From: Polynucleobacter sphagniphilus
Lineage (GTDB): Bacteria > Pseudomonadota > Gammaproteobacteria > Burkholderiales > Burkholderiaceae
Direction: 5' to 3'
Length of the DNA: 64,000 nt
NCBI RefSeq assembly: GCF_001953355.1
Contig: NZ_MPIY01000001.1
Coordinates: forward strand, 339,848 to 403,847
Shown: piece after piece, positions 26,457-35,452 of the stretch
Layout of the letters: each line of letters begins with the position of its first letter
How positions within the stretch are numbered: position 1 is the stretch's first letter
Notes under the pieces: model-generated
Told to the model about the DNA's origin: nothing
What the model saw: only the letters and a program-made list of their open reading frames with translations
Databases searched by the model: none
Program-made: the position numbers and the translations under genes

Positions 26457-27262
26457 GATTAAACGTCTATTCCATGCCTAAATTGATGCCTAGAGTACTT
26501 AGCCTCTTATTTGTAGCGAGCCTACTAGTTTTGGCGAGTGGGTGCTCAGCACCTCGCACTAAACCAGCCAATGTGACTGATCGCACTGCTGGTAGTTCTG
26601 ATGAACCAGCACCTGCTGGTTATTACCGCGTGAAGAAGGGTGATACCTTGGCGCGTATTGCAATCGATCATGGGCAATCACCAAAGGATGTCATTGCTTG
26701 GAATAACCTAGCAAACCCCAATCAAATTGAAATAGGCGATCTGATTTTGATCAAGCCGCCAGCAGGATCTAAACCGGTGGCCAAACCGATTGCTAAGCCA
26801 GCGGTAATCAGTGCTCCTGATGCGCCTACACCGAAGGCCAAAGAAATTAGTAAGTCCGACGCTAAGGCAGACGTGGCGTCAGAGGCCGTTGTGGCAGAGC
26901 CCGGCATTCGCTTGTCTCAACCCGCTAAGGGCTCTGTTACTGGAGCCTATTCTGAGACCAATAAAGGTATCGATATAGCCGGTAAGTTAGGTGATCCAGT
27001 GCTGGCAGCTTCAGGCGGTAAAGTCGTTTATGCCGGTAATAGTTTGCGCGGTTACGGTAACTTGGTCATTGTTAAGCATGACAACACCTATTTAACAGCC
27101 TATGCCCACAACAGCAAACTCTTGGTGAAAGAGGGTGATACTGTGACTAAGGGTCAAAAGATTGCCGAGATGGGTGATACCGATGCGAATGCAGTCAAAT
27201 TGCATTTTGAGTTGCGTGTGAATGGCAAGCCGGTTAATCCTCAACCATACCTACAACAATAA
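26453..27262 (+). CDS. nlpD: NlpD-like lipoprotein, LysM plus degenerate LytM
   Basis: A 269-residue outer-membrane lipoprotein with lipobox LASGC (Cys about residue 31). A LysM domain ([20 protein letters not shown] to [10 protein letters not shown], about 57-103) binds peptidoglycan. The C-terminal M23/LytM domain lacks two zinc ligands: NKGIDIA replaces the usual HxGID, and VKLHFELR has one of the two histidines. This matches NlpD-type amidase activators rather than active peptidases, so a role in septum splitting through AmiC is expected. It overlaps pcm. No rpoS follows. Confidence 0.92.
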   Translation: MRLNVYSMPKLMPRVLSLLFVASLLVLASGCSAPRTKPANVTDRTAGSSDEPAPAGYYRVKKGDTLARIAIDHGQSPKDVIAWNNLANPNQIEIGDLILIKPPAGSKPVAKPIAKPAVISAPDAPTPKAKEISKSDAKADVASEAVVAEPGIRLSQPAKGSVTGAYSETNKGIDIAGKLGDPVLAASGGKVVYAGNSLRGYGNLVIVKHDNTYLTAYAHNSKLLVKEGDTVTKGQKIAEMGDTDANAVKLHFELRVNGKPVNPQPYLQQ

Positions 27263-27277
27263 GTAGCGGATGTTGAA

Positions 27278-28105
27278 TTGGCATTAGCAACAGCGCTTGT
27301 ATTTGATATTGAGACTATTCCTGATGTAGCGGGATTGCGTCGTCTGGAGGATTTTCCAGCATCCGTGTCAGATGCGGAAGTTGCTGAAAAAGCAATGGCC
27401 GCTCGAGTCGCTAAGACTGGTAGTGAATTTCTTCCTCTCTACTTGCAACGTATTGTGGCGATTTCTTGTGTGATTCGTCGCACGACCAAAGAAGGTGCTC
27501 CACAAATTAAAGTCGGCACGCTCGGTACGCCCGAAGATGATGAAAAGGTGCTCATCCAAGCCTTCTTCGATCTGATTGAAAGGTACACCCCCCAACTGGT
27601 TTCCTGGAACGGTAGTGGCTTTGATTTACCGGTGCTGCATTACCGCGCACTTGTAAACCATATACAAGCACCGCGCTATTGGGAAATGGGTGAGAGTCAC
27701 GAAAACGATAGCCGTGAATTTAAGTGGAATAACTACATCAGTCGTTATCACATGCGCCATCTGGATTTGATGGATCTCTTAGCCAAATTTAACGGCAGAG
27801 CCAATGCCCCTTTGGATAGTTTGGCTAAGCTCTGTGGTTTTCCGGGAAAGATGGGAATGGATGGTAGTCAAGTTTGGCCGGCTTTTCAGGATGGCAAGAT
27901 TGATGATATTCGCCGTTATTGCGAAACTGATGTGGTTAATACTTATTTGATGTATTGCCGCTTTCAGTTATTACGCGGTGGTTTCTCTTTAAAGGAATAC
28001 CAGGATGAAATTGCCTTTGTCAAAGCCTACCTAGAACAAGAATCCAAAGAGCCTCATGGCTCACAATGGCAAGAATACCTTTTGGGCTTTACTCCTGATG
28101 CGTAG
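27278..28105 (+). CDS. PolB-like 3'-5' exonuclease
   Basis: A 275-residue predicted DEDDy exonuclease related to the proofreading domain of family B DNA polymerases. Motifs: VFDIETIPD (Exo I), LVSWNGSGFDLPVLHYRAL (Exo II) and RRYCETDVVNTYLMY (Exo III with the tyrosine). No polymerase domain is attached. It probably trims DNA ends in repair, but the family has little experimental work behind it. The start is TTG 27278, the first in-frame start 16 bases after nlpD; no ATG offers a full Exo I motif. It overlaps rlmD by 8 bases. Confidence 0.87.
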   Translation: MALATALVFDIETIPDVAGLRRLEDFPASVSDAEVAEKAMAARVAKTGSEFLPLYLQRIVAISCVIRRTTKEGAPQIKVGTLGTPEDDEKVLIQAFFDLIERYTPQLVSWNGSGFDLPVLHYRALVNHIQAPRYWEMGESHENDSREFKWNNYISRYHMRHLDLMDLLAKFNGRANAPLDSLAKLCGFPGKMGMDGSQVWPAFQDGKIDDIRRYCETDVVNTYLMYCRFQLLRGGFSLKEYQDEIAFVKAYLEQESKEPHGSQWQEYLLGFTPDA

Positions 28106-29555
28106 AGAAGAAAAGCCAGTCAATATTGAAGTGCTTGAGCCAATCCGCGTTGAAGCCCTCGATTTAGATGCCCAAGGAATTGCACGCCTGGTGCCAAATG
28201 AGGAAGAGGCGGTGCAAGGCCATAGCGGCAAAGTCATTTTTATACAAGGTGCGTTACCGACTGAGTTGGTGAGTTACACCATCACGCGTGATAAAGCGCG
28301 TTTTAGCAAAGCCAAGGTCAGGCAAATTATCAAACCAGCAGTCTTTCGTGCGCAGCCCAAGTGTGCTGCCTTTGGGGTGTGTGGCGGTTGCACTATGCAG
28401 CATTTAGATATGCGCGCGCAAATTGCGATGAAGCAACGCGTCTTAGAAGATGATCTGAGCCATCTTGCCAAAGTAAAGCCTGAAGAAATTCTCCGGCCGA
28501 TGGGCGGTCCTGCTTGGGAGTATCGCCATCGTGCCCGCTTAAGTGCAGTCAACCGCTCGATTAAAAAAGGTACGGTATTGATTGGCTTTCATGAGGGAAA
28601 GAGCGGCTATGTTGCTGACATGCTCGCCTGTGAAATCCTTCCCAAACATGTCTCTGATTTATTGCCAAAGATGCGCACGCTCGTAATGGGTTTATCCATT
28701 GTCGATCGCATGCCGCAAATTGAAATCGCCGTTGGCGAGCCTGAGGACCCCCATTCTGATGATCCAATGAAAGCTCGGCCAGTAACTGCTTTAGTGTTTC
28801 GTAATCTACAGCCCTTAACGCCAGCCGATGAGCAATTGCTAAAAGACTTTGCCGATGAACATCATGTATGGATTTGGCTTCAACCCAAGGGCATTGAAAC
28901 AGTTGCTCCATTCTATCCATTGACCGGTAAGCTTTGTTATCGCCTACCTGAGTTTGCAATCGAGATGCCGTTTAAGCCAGCGGATTTCACGCAAGTCAAT
29001 CACATGATGAATCGTGCGCTCGTCAGTAAAGCCATTCGCTTGTTAGAGATCAAGCCAGAGCACCGTGTCTTAGATCTCTTTTGCGGTATTGGTAATTTCA
29101 CCTTACCTTTAGCAAGACGGGCTCGCAGCGTCTTGGGTATTGAAGGTCTAGCAAGCTTAACTGTGCGCGCCAAAAACAATGCCGAGCACAATGGCCTCGT
29201 AGACAAAGTGAGCTTCATGCAAAGTGATTTATTTGAAGTAACAACAGAGACGATTGCATCTTGGGGCAAAGCAGAGCGCTGGTTGATGGATCCACCTCGC
29301 GAGGGCGCGATGGAGATATGTAAGTCTTTAGCCTTACTGCATCAAATTTCTGCTCAGCCAGCAAATGCGCATTTAAATGAGTTAATGCCAGAGCGCATTG
29401 TGTATGTCTCATGCAATCCCAAAACACTGGCTCGCGATGCCGAGATTTTGTGTCACCAAGCCGCTTACACTCTGAAGGGTGCGGGGATTGTCAATATGTT
29501 CCCCCATACCTCACACGTAGAATCAATTGCCATCTTTCAGAAGACCCTTGTTTAA
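28098..29555 (+). CDS. rlmD: 23S rRNA (uracil-1939-C5)-methyltransferase
   Basis: A 485-residue RNA methyltransferase. An N-terminal TRAM domain (about 8-75) binds RNA. A 4Fe-4S cluster is held by PKCAAFGVCGGCTMQH and ADMLACEILP. The SAM site is RVLDLFCGIGNFTLPLA and the catalytic cysteine is in IVYVSCNPKTLARD. Length and order match RlmD (RumA). The ATG at 28098 overlaps the upstream stop and is preferred over the longer frame from 28056. Confidence 0.95.
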   Translation: MRREEKPVNIEVLEPIRVEALDLDAQGIARLVPNEEEAVQGHSGKVIFIQGALPTELVSYTITRDKARFSKAKVRQIIKPAVFRAQPKCAAFGVCGGCTMQHLDMRAQIAMKQRVLEDDLSHLAKVKPEEILRPMGGPAWEYRHRARLSAVNRSIKKGTVLIGFHEGKSGYVADMLACEILPKHVSDLLPKMRTLVMGLSIVDRMPQIEIAVGEPEDPHSDDPMKARPVTALVFRNLQPLTPADEQLLKDFADEHHVWIWLQPKGIETVAPFYPLTGKLCYRLPEFAIEMPFKPADFTQVNHMMNRALVSKAIRLLEIKPEHRVLDLFCGIGNFTLPLARRARSVLGIEGLASLTVRAKNNAEHNGLVDKVSFMQSDLFEVTTETIASWGKAERWLMDPPREGAMEICKSLALLHQISAQPANAHLNELMPERIVYVSCNPKTLARDAEILCHQAAYTLKGAGIVNMFPHTSHVESIAIFQKTLV

Positions 29556-29650
29556 AGGCCTCTAGAGCCAATTCTGCACGTATTAGCTGTCTCGTTTATG
29601 CTCTTGTTTTACGACATTCACCCCCCATTTCAAGTTATAAAGGTATCTAA

Positions 29651-30772
29651 ATGAGTTTGCTTTTCTCCGAATACACCCTAGGTTCACCAAGAGGACCTTT
29701 AACTTTGGCCAACCGCATTGTGGTTGCCCCAATGTGCCAATACTCAGCTGTCAATGGAGAGGCCCAAGACTGGCATCTAATGCATTGGGCCAACTTGCTC
29801 AATAGCGGTGCTGCGCTGTTCATTATTGAAGCTACCGGCGTGGTGCCAGAAGGTCGTATTACTCCAGCATGTTTGGGTTTGTGGGATGACCGCACTGAAG
29901 CGGCTTTAAAAGATAAGTTAATGCGTGCTCGCCAGCTTGCACCAGTCACTCCAGTGTTTATTCAGTTGGCCCATGCCGGACGCAAAGCCTCGAGTGCTAC
30001 CCCTTGGAATGGTGGACAGTTATTGCCAGTAGAGAAGGGCGGCTGGGAAACTGTTGCCCCATCTGCTATCGCTCAGTTAGATGGCGAGCGCCTTCCTCAC
30101 GAGTTATCCAAAGAAGAACTCCAAGGCTTGATTTTGGCATTCGTAGAATCGGCTGTGCGCGCAGATCGCATTGGTGTGGATGGTATCGAATTACATGGTG
30201 CCCATGGTTATCTCTTGCATCAATTCTTGTCACCCATTGCCAACCAACGCACCGATGAATATGGTGGTTCATTTGAGAACCGCATTCGTTTTCCGTTGGA
30301 ATTATTCAAGGCTGTAAGAGCGGCATATCAAGGTGTTCTAGGCGTTCGCATCTCAGCAAGCGATTGGATTGAAGGTGGCTGGACTCCTGAAGAGACGGCT
30401 GATTTTGCTGTGCAACTGAAAGCAGTTGGCTGTGATTTTGTGCACATCTCTTCGGCAGGTATTTCTCCAAAGCAAAAAATTGCAGTTGGTCCAAATTACC
30501 AAGTACCTTTTGCCAAAATTGTTAAAGAAAAATCTGGCTTGCCAACCATGACTGTGGGATTAATCACAGATCCACAACAAGCGGAAGATATTTTGCAAAA
30601 AGGTGATGCTGATTTAATCGCCTTAGCGCGCGCATTCTTGTACAACCCACGTTGGGGCTGGCAAGCTGCTACTGCTCTAGGGGGTGTAGTGAACTCCAAT
30701 GAGCGTTACTGGCGTTGCTTGCCACGCGAAGCCCAAGCCATATTTGGTGATGTCAAAATCGGTCAGCGTTAA
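29651..30772 (+). CDS. Old-yellow-enzyme family NADH:flavin oxidoreductase (YqjM-like)
   Basis: A 373-residue FMN-dependent TIM-barrel ene-reductase. Recognisable blocks: NRIVVAPMCQYSAVNGEAQD near the N-terminus with the active-site Cys of the YqjM class, IQLAHAGRKAS, GIELHGAHGYLLHQFLSPIA with the substrate-binding histidines, NQRTDEYGGSFENR, and LIALARAFLYNPRW. These enzymes reduce activated C=C bonds or nitro groups, in detoxification or oxidative stress. The physiological substrate is unknown. AAAGGTATCTAA precedes the ATG. It is followed closely by the SprT-like gene. Confidence 0.92.
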   Translation: MSLLFSEYTLGSPRGPLTLANRIVVAPMCQYSAVNGEAQDWHLMHWANLLNSGAALFIIEATGVVPEGRITPACLGLWDDRTEAALKDKLMRARQLAPVTPVFIQLAHAGRKASSATPWNGGQLLPVEKGGWETVAPSAIAQLDGERLPHELSKEELQGLILAFVESAVRADRIGVDGIELHGAHGYLLHQFLSPIANQRTDEYGGSFENRIRFPLELFKAVRAAYQGVLGVRISASDWIEGGWTPEETADFAVQLKAVGCDFVHISSAGISPKQKIAVGPNYQVPFAKIVKEKSGLPTMTVGLITDPQQAEDILQKGDADLIALARAFLYNPRWGWQAATALGGVVNSNERYWRCLPREAQAIFGDVKIGQR

Positions 30773-30781
30773 TAGGAATTT

Positions 30782-31441
30782 ATGAAGCAACATTCATTAA
30801 GAGAGGCCTGGCTAGAAGATGCTGTCCGGCATTTAGAGCCCATCTTTTCCAAAGCGGGATATGCCATCCCACCAGTGCGCGTTTCTTGTGGATTCCCGGC
30901 ATCGAGTAGCCCCAGAACTACCCTGGGTCAATGCTGGCCTCGTGAGCGCTCAGGTGGTGGGGTCAATGAGATTTTTATTTCCCCAAAATTAGATGAGCCC
31001 GTGCAATTGTTAGACACTTTGGTGCATGAGTTATGTCACGCTGTAGATGATTGCTTTAGTGGCCATGGTGCTGACTTTAAAGGAATTGCACAAACTGTGG
31101 GCCTGGAAGGCCCTGCACGGATGGCGCATGCTACTGAAGAATTGACTGTGAAGTTAATGATGATTAGTCAAGAATTGGGCCCTTATCCGCATCAAGCGAT
31201 TGTGTTCCCGCCACCCCGCCCAAGTAATGCCAGTCGCAATAAAGCCAAGTGCGGCCAATGTGGCTATGAAGTGACTTTATTAAAACGTTGGGCAACTTAC
31301 GGTGCGCCTATATGTCCCAAGGACAATATTCGCATGCAAGAGACTGAGCCCGAAACAATTGAGAACACTACCGAGCACGATAGCGAAAGTATTAAAGACA
31401 CTAAATCTACCAGGGATGAAATCCGTCGGGCTATTAGCTAA
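30782..31441 (+). CDS. SprT-like zinc metalloprotein
   Basis: A 219-residue protein with the zinc-protease motif HELCHAVDD (about residue 87) and a third ligand downstream (SGHGADFKG), as in the SprT/Spartan family. A C-terminal zinc ribbon CGQCGYEVTLLKRW ... ICPKD follows, then an acidic disordered tail. Eukaryotic Spartan cleaves DNA-protein crosslinks; bacterial SprT-like proteins are little studied, so the substrate is open. It lies 9 bases after the flavoprotein gene and 21 before the next gene. Confidence 0.85.
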   Translation: MKQHSLREAWLEDAVRHLEPIFSKAGYAIPPVRVSCGFPASSSPRTTLGQCWPRERSGGGVNEIFISPKLDEPVQLLDTLVHELCHAVDDCFSGHGADFKGIAQTVGLEGPARMAHATEELTVKLMMISQELGPYPHQAIVFPPPRPSNASRNKAKCGQCGYEVTLLKRWATYGAPICPKDNIRMQETEPETIENTTEHDSESIKDTKSTRDEIRRAIS

Positions 31442-31462
31442 TTCTTAAAAAATAAACCCAAT

Positions 31463-32554
31463 ATGAACATACAAAAAATCGTCAAGAACCCAAAAATTGC
31501 TGTTATTCCAGGTGATGGTATTGGTAAAGAGGTGATACCAGAAGGTCTGCGTGCTTTAGAGGCTGTAAATAGTCAATTTAATATCGGTATGCAGTTTGAT
31601 CATTTTGATTTTGCAAGCTGTGACTATTACCTCAAGCATGGCAAGATGATGCCCGATGATTGGTTTGAGACGCTGATGCAGTACGACGCCATCTTCTTTG
31701 GTGCGGTAGGGATGCCTAGCGTTCTACCGGATCATATTTCTTTATGGGGTAGCCTCATTCAGTTCCGTCGTTGCTTTGACCAATACGTTAATTTGCGTCC
31801 GGTGCGTTTATTGCCTGGTGTGCCATGCCCACTAGCGAATCGTAAGCCGGGCGATATCGATTTCTTTGTCGTACGCGAAAACACTGAAGGTGAGTATTCT
31901 TCTCTTGGTGGAAAAATGTTCCCCGACACAGATCGTGAATTCGTGGTGCAAGAATCTGTATTTACACGACATGGCGTCGATCGTATTTTGCAGTATGCAT
32001 ATGATTTGGCGCAAAGTCGCCCTAAAAAGCACCTCACTTCCGCCACTAAATCCAATGGCATTGCAATCACCATGCCATATTGGGATGAGCGCGTTGAAGA
32101 AATGGCTAAGCGGTACGCTGATGTGCGCACTGACAAGTATCACATCGATATATTGGCGGCTCACTTTGTCATGAATCCCGATCGCTTTGATGTAGTCGTT
32201 GCCAGTAATTTATTTGGCGACATTCTCTCGGATTTGGGTCCTGCCTGTACGGGGACGATTGCAGTAGCGCCATCAGGCAGCATTAACCCAGAGGGTAAGT
32301 TCCCCTCTTTGTTCGAGCCAGTGCACGGTTCAGCACCTGATATCTATGGTCAGATGATTGCTAATCCGATCGGGCAGATTTGGAGTGCGTCGATGATGTT
32401 GGATCACTTGGGTTACCCGGAGGCGGGTAAGACAATTTTCAAGGCAATTGAGTCTGTATTGGCTGAAGGTCCAGCGAATTCACCTTTAACGCCAGATTTG
32501 GGTGGAAAAGGAAAAACCGATGATCTAGGTAAGGCAATCGCAGCAGCGATTTAA
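31463..32554 (+). CDS. Tartrate dehydrogenase-like decarboxylating dehydrogenase
   Basis: A 363-residue member of the isocitrate/isopropylmalate dehydrogenase family. The N-terminus has KIAVIPGDGIGKEVIPEGLR, the substrate loop is SLWGSLIQFRRCFDQYVNLR, and the metal site is SNLFGDILSDLGPACTGTIA. The residues LIQFRRCFDQYVNLRPVR and the YSSLGGKMF segment fit the tartrate dehydrogenase (TtuC) subgroup rather than LeuB or Icd. It would oxidise tartrate, D-malate or a similar hydroxy-acid with NAD+ and Mn2+. No tartrate transporter is nearby, so D-malate is an equally good guess. Confidence 0.8.
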   Translation: MNIQKIVKNPKIAVIPGDGIGKEVIPEGLRALEAVNSQFNIGMQFDHFDFASCDYYLKHGKMMPDDWFETLMQYDAIFFGAVGMPSVLPDHISLWGSLIQFRRCFDQYVNLRPVRLLPGVPCPLANRKPGDIDFFVVRENTEGEYSSLGGKMFPDTDREFVVQESVFTRHGVDRILQYAYDLAQSRPKKHLTSATKSNGIAITMPYWDERVEEMAKRYADVRTDKYHIDILAAHFVMNPDRFDVVVASNLFGDILSDLGPACTGTIAVAPSGSINPEGKFPSLFEPVHGSAPDIYGQMIANPIGQIWSASMMLDHLGYPEAGKTIFKAIESVLAEGPANSPLTPDLGGKGKTDDLGKAIAAAI

Positions 32555-32562
32555 GATTTGCT

Positions 32563-33273
32563 TTAACTAGCTAGACTTGAAGAACTCCATACGGGGTCCT
32601 TTTTGCTTGCCTTAGCAATTTCAGCGAGAATCTTTTCATGTAGCCGGCAATCTTCTGCGCTTGCGCTCATGAGCTTGAGATTGGTCGGCAGTGGTTTGGT
32701 ATGACCAGAGGCATCAGTGCCTACCGTGTAGTCAATCAGATCAATCGATAGGTCTTCTTGGCCACGCGTCATCGCTACATAAACTTCAGCAAGTAGCTGG
32801 GCATCTAATAAAGCGCCGTGCAAAGTGCGGTGCTGATTGCTAATAGCAAAGCGCTCACAAAGTGCATCCAAGGAATTGCGCTTGCCTGGGAACATCTGCC
32901 GGGCATCGAGCAGGGTGTCGGTAATCTTGGCGGCTAGCCCCCTAAATGCAGGGCGCTTGAGTAGGGCGAACTCATTGTCTAAAAAACCCAAGTCGAACGC
33001 TGCGTTATGAATGACGATTTCTGCCCCATCCACAAATTCAATCAGCTGTTCAACAATATTGGCAAAGACCGGCTTATCAGAAAGAAATTCTCGTGACAGA
33101 CCGTGAACCGCATAGGCGCCTGCATCAATATCGCGCTCTGGATTGATGTAGTGATGAAAGGTGCGATCTGTTAGGCGTCTTCCGATCATTTCTACGCAGC
33201 CGATTTCAATAATACGATCGCCAGTGGCGGGATTCAGACCCGTGGTCTCGGTATCCAGAATAACTTGACGCAT
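32563..33273 (-). CDS. dnaQ: DNA polymerase III epsilon, proofreading subunit
   Basis: A 236-residue DEDDh exonuclease. It starts MRQVILDTETTGLNPATGDR (Exo I), then IHNAAFDLGFLDNEF (Exo II) and HGALLDAQLLAEVYVAMTRG (Exo III with H and D). The C-terminal tail binds polymerase alpha. The start at 33273 fits the family; the longer frame to 33369 overlaps rnhA and adds unrelated residues. It follows rnhA on the same strand, as in E. coli where dnaQ and rnhA are adjacent. It ends 9 bases from the convergent tartrate dehydrogenase gene. Confidence 0.96.
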   Translation of the reverse strand: MRQVILDTETTGLNPATGDRIIEIGCVEMIGRRLTDRTFHHYINPERDIDAGAYAVHGLSREFLSDKPVFANIVEQLIEFVDGAEIVIHNAAFDLGFLDNEFALLKRPAFRGLAAKITDTLLDARQMFPGKRNSLDALCERFAISNQHRTLHGALLDAQLLAEVYVAMTRGQEDLSIDLIDYTVGTDASGHTKPLPTNLKLMSASAEDCRLHEKILAEIAKASKKDPVWSSSSLAS

Positions 33274-33346
33274 GATTGATTTGCCTAGTGGAGGGTAGAG
33301 TATTGCTTCATCGATTGGATGAATTTTCTCACAGCAGGGCTCTTGC

Positions 33347-33802
33347 CTATGGAAGAAATTCTTCAACACCTTTATTGGCCAGTTGGTCGGCTAATTCGTT
33401 GCCTGGGTGGCCATTGTGACCTCGTACCCAATGCCAGGAGATGGTGTGATCTGGAAGCAGGGAATCTAACTCTTGCCATAAATCCGCATTTTTAACGGGG
33501 TCTTTGCTGGCCGTTTTCCAGCCCCGTTTTTTCCAGCCCTCAAGCCATTCGGTCACGCCCTTTTGCACATACTGTGAGTCGGTCCATAGTTCTACGGAGC
33601 TGCGTTGTTTAAGGGCCCGCAGTGCATGAATCACGGCACTAATTTCCATACGGTTATTAGTAGTTAGTTCGGCCCCGCCATGAATATGCTTTTCATGTCC
33701 GCCAGAGCGCAAGACCGCACCCCAGCCTCCGGGCCCAGGATTGCCCTTGCAAGCACCGTCGGTATAAATAATGATGTGGGGGAGGGTTTTGGTATCAGTC
33801 AT
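33347..33802 (-). CDS. rnhA: Ribonuclease HI
   Basis: A 151-residue RNase H1, which cuts RNA in RNA-DNA hybrids. The four acidic catalytic residues are in [15 protein letters not shown] (D), [13 protein letters not shown] (E), [12 protein letters not shown] (D) and [12 protein letters not shown] (D). Length equals E. coli RnhA (155). It sits between a SAM methyltransferase gene and dnaQ in one leftward operon. Confidence 0.97.
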   Translation of the reverse strand: MTDTKTLPHIIIYTDGACKGNPGPGGWGAVLRSGGHEKHIHGGAELTTNNRMEISAVIHALRALKQRSSVELWTDSQYVQKGVTEWLEGWKKRGWKTASKDPVKNADLWQELDSLLPDHTISWHWVRGHNGHPGNELADQLANKGVEEFLP

Positions 33803-33823
33803 GTGGTGTGCGATTTATGGTGC

Positions 33824-34636
33824 TTACTGTACTTTGTCTGGTGGTGACTTGAGTTGATTGCGTTCGGTGGCAGGACTCAGTTGCGGCATGACCGACAAAC
33901 GCTTAGGTTGGATCTGCCCAATGAGGCGCACCCCTTGGTGGCGCTTAATCGCCGAAACCAAAAACACTGCACCAAAAATAGGCCACCAGCGGTTACCCAT
34001 TTTTTCTAAAAAATCCATGCGCGCCATGCTGGCCTCCCCTTTTAAGGGTAGTTTGTAACAGCCAAAATGACCACGATCTAAGGAAAAATTCAATAACTGC
34101 AACCAGTCTTTGATGCGGAGTAAATTGATAAATTGCCCATCCCTGGGGAGATAGGGTGAGCCAATTAAGCGACTGAGGTATTGGCGCCCACCCCAAAGGC
34201 TGGCGGGATTAAATCCGGAAATAATCAAACGGCCCTCGGGGCGCAATACCCGGTCAGCCTCGCGCAGAATTTGATGGGGGTCTGCGGCAAATTCTAAGAC
34301 GTGCGGTAAAACCAATAAATCAATACTTTCACTGGCAAATGGAAGTTCAGTAGGGTTTCCTTCAATTAAATGCCAGTGAAAACGTTTGGCCAACTCTTGA
34401 TGATCATGCTCATGAATGAGTAGGGCATGCAGGGGCATCCGATTCTCGGATAGGGCGTTGATTTGGGGTAAACCGATTTGGACGGCATAAAAACCAAAGA
34501 CATCAGCGACGATTTGGTCAAAACAGCGTTGCTCCCAGGCCAGTACATACTTTCCAGGGGGGGATTGCAGCCATTTTTCCCATGAGCTCCATGGTGGTGC
34601 GGGCAACTGGGAAGGGGTTGAAGGGATTGGTATCAT
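33824..34636 (-). CDS. Class I SAM-dependent methyltransferase (YafS-like)
   Basis: A 270-residue protein. The usual glycine-rich motif I is weak, but the methyltransferase type 11 core is visible: GNPTELPFASESIDLLVLPH and LREADRVLRPEGRLIISGFN. The gene lies between gloB and rnhA, exactly where E. coli has yafS, and the start region WEKWLQSPPGKYVLAWEQRC fits that family. The substrate is unknown. It is divergent from gloB with only 6 bases between start codons, so the promoters must overlap the coding regions. Confidence 0.85.
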   Translation of the reverse strand: MIPIPSTPSQLPAPPWSSWEKWLQSPPGKYVLAWEQRCFDQIVADVFGFYAVQIGLPQINALSENRMPLHALLIHEHDHQELAKRFHWHLIEGNPTELPFASESIDLLVLPHVLEFAADPHQILREADRVLRPEGRLIISGFNPASLWGGRQYLSRLIGSPYLPRDGQFINLLRIKDWLQLLNFSLDRGHFGCYKLPLKGEASMARMDFLEKMGNRWWPIFGAVFLVSAIKRHQGVRLIGQIQPKRLSVMPQLSPATERNQLKSPPDKVQ

Positions 34637-34642
34637 CGGTCT

Positions 34643-35452
34643 ATGGTGAAGAATACTTTATTGCAAGTTTGGCCCATTCCGGCCTTTGATGACAACTACA
34701 TTTGGTGCATCCATGATGGCCATTCTGCACTCGTGGTCGATCCAGGCGATGCCACCCCAGTTTTGCAGTATCTGAGCGATCAGAAGCTGACATTAAAAGG
34801 AATTTTGATTACCCATCACCATGCCGATCATACAGGCGGGATTTTGCAGCTTCTAGCCGCGCTTGACCCCAAGGTTCCAGTATACGGACCAGCAACCATT
34901 GACATTCCTGGAAGAACCCATGCTTTGATGGAGGGTGACAAGATTGAGATTGCAGCACCTCGTATTACTTTTTCCGTTAATGAAGTTCCTGGGCACACCC
35001 TGAGTCACATTGCATACTTTGCCAATATGCAGGCTAACGTAGTTGAGCCCATGCTGTTTTGTGGTGACACCTTATTCGCTTCTGGGTGTGGTCGATTGTT
35101 TGAGGGCACGCCAACGCAAATGACGCAGTCGCTTGCCAAGTTTGCGGCTTTGCCAAAAAATACCCTGGTCTATTGCACACATGAGTACACCTTATCAAAC
35201 ATCCGTTTTGCCTTAGCGGTAGAGCCAAACAATATCAATCTTATTACTTGGGCGGAGACTGCCGCCGCATTGCGTCAACAACACCTACCAACCTTACCGA
35301 CAACCATTGGGCAGGAATTGCAAGTCAACCCCTTTATGCGCTGCGATCAAGCAGAAGTCATTGCAGTAGCAAAAAATATTTCCGGCGAGAAAGACTTGCC
35401 TACTCCTGCCCATGTGTTGGCGGTGATTCGGGCTTGGAAAGATCGCTTCTGA
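34643..35452 (+). CDS. gloB: Hydroxyacylglutathione hydrolase (glyoxalase II)
   Basis: A 269-residue metallo-beta-lactamase fold hydrolase that converts S-lactoylglutathione to lactate and glutathione, detoxifying methylglyoxal. The metal motif ILITHHHADHTGGILQL, then NEVPGHTLSHIAY, LFCGDTLFASGCGRLFEG and TLVYCTHEYTLSNIRFA are all canonical. Length is normal (E. coli 251). Its stop overlaps the mltD start (TGATG). Confidence 0.96.
   Translation: MVKNTLLQVWPIPAFDDNYIWCIHDGHSALVVDPGDATPVLQYLSDQKLTLKGILITHHHADHTGGILQLLAALDPKVPVYGPATIDIPGRTHALMEGDKIEIAAPRITFSVNEVPGHTLSHIAYFANMQANVVEPMLFCGDTLFASGCGRLFEGTPTQMTQSLAKFAALPKNTLVYCTHEYTLSNIRFALAVEPNNINLITWAETAAALRQQHLPTLPTTIGQELQVNPFMRCDQAEVIAVAKNISGEKDLPTPAHVLAVIRAWKDRF

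Noticed and set aside
28056..28097. N-terminal extension of rlmD from 28056
   Set aside because: It lies inside the exonuclease gene; the ATG at 28098 overlapping its stop gives the normal TRAM start.
35248..35451. N-terminal extension of mltD back to 35248
   Set aside because: It overlaps gloB in another frame and would bury the lipoprotein signal peptide, which begins cleanly at 35452.
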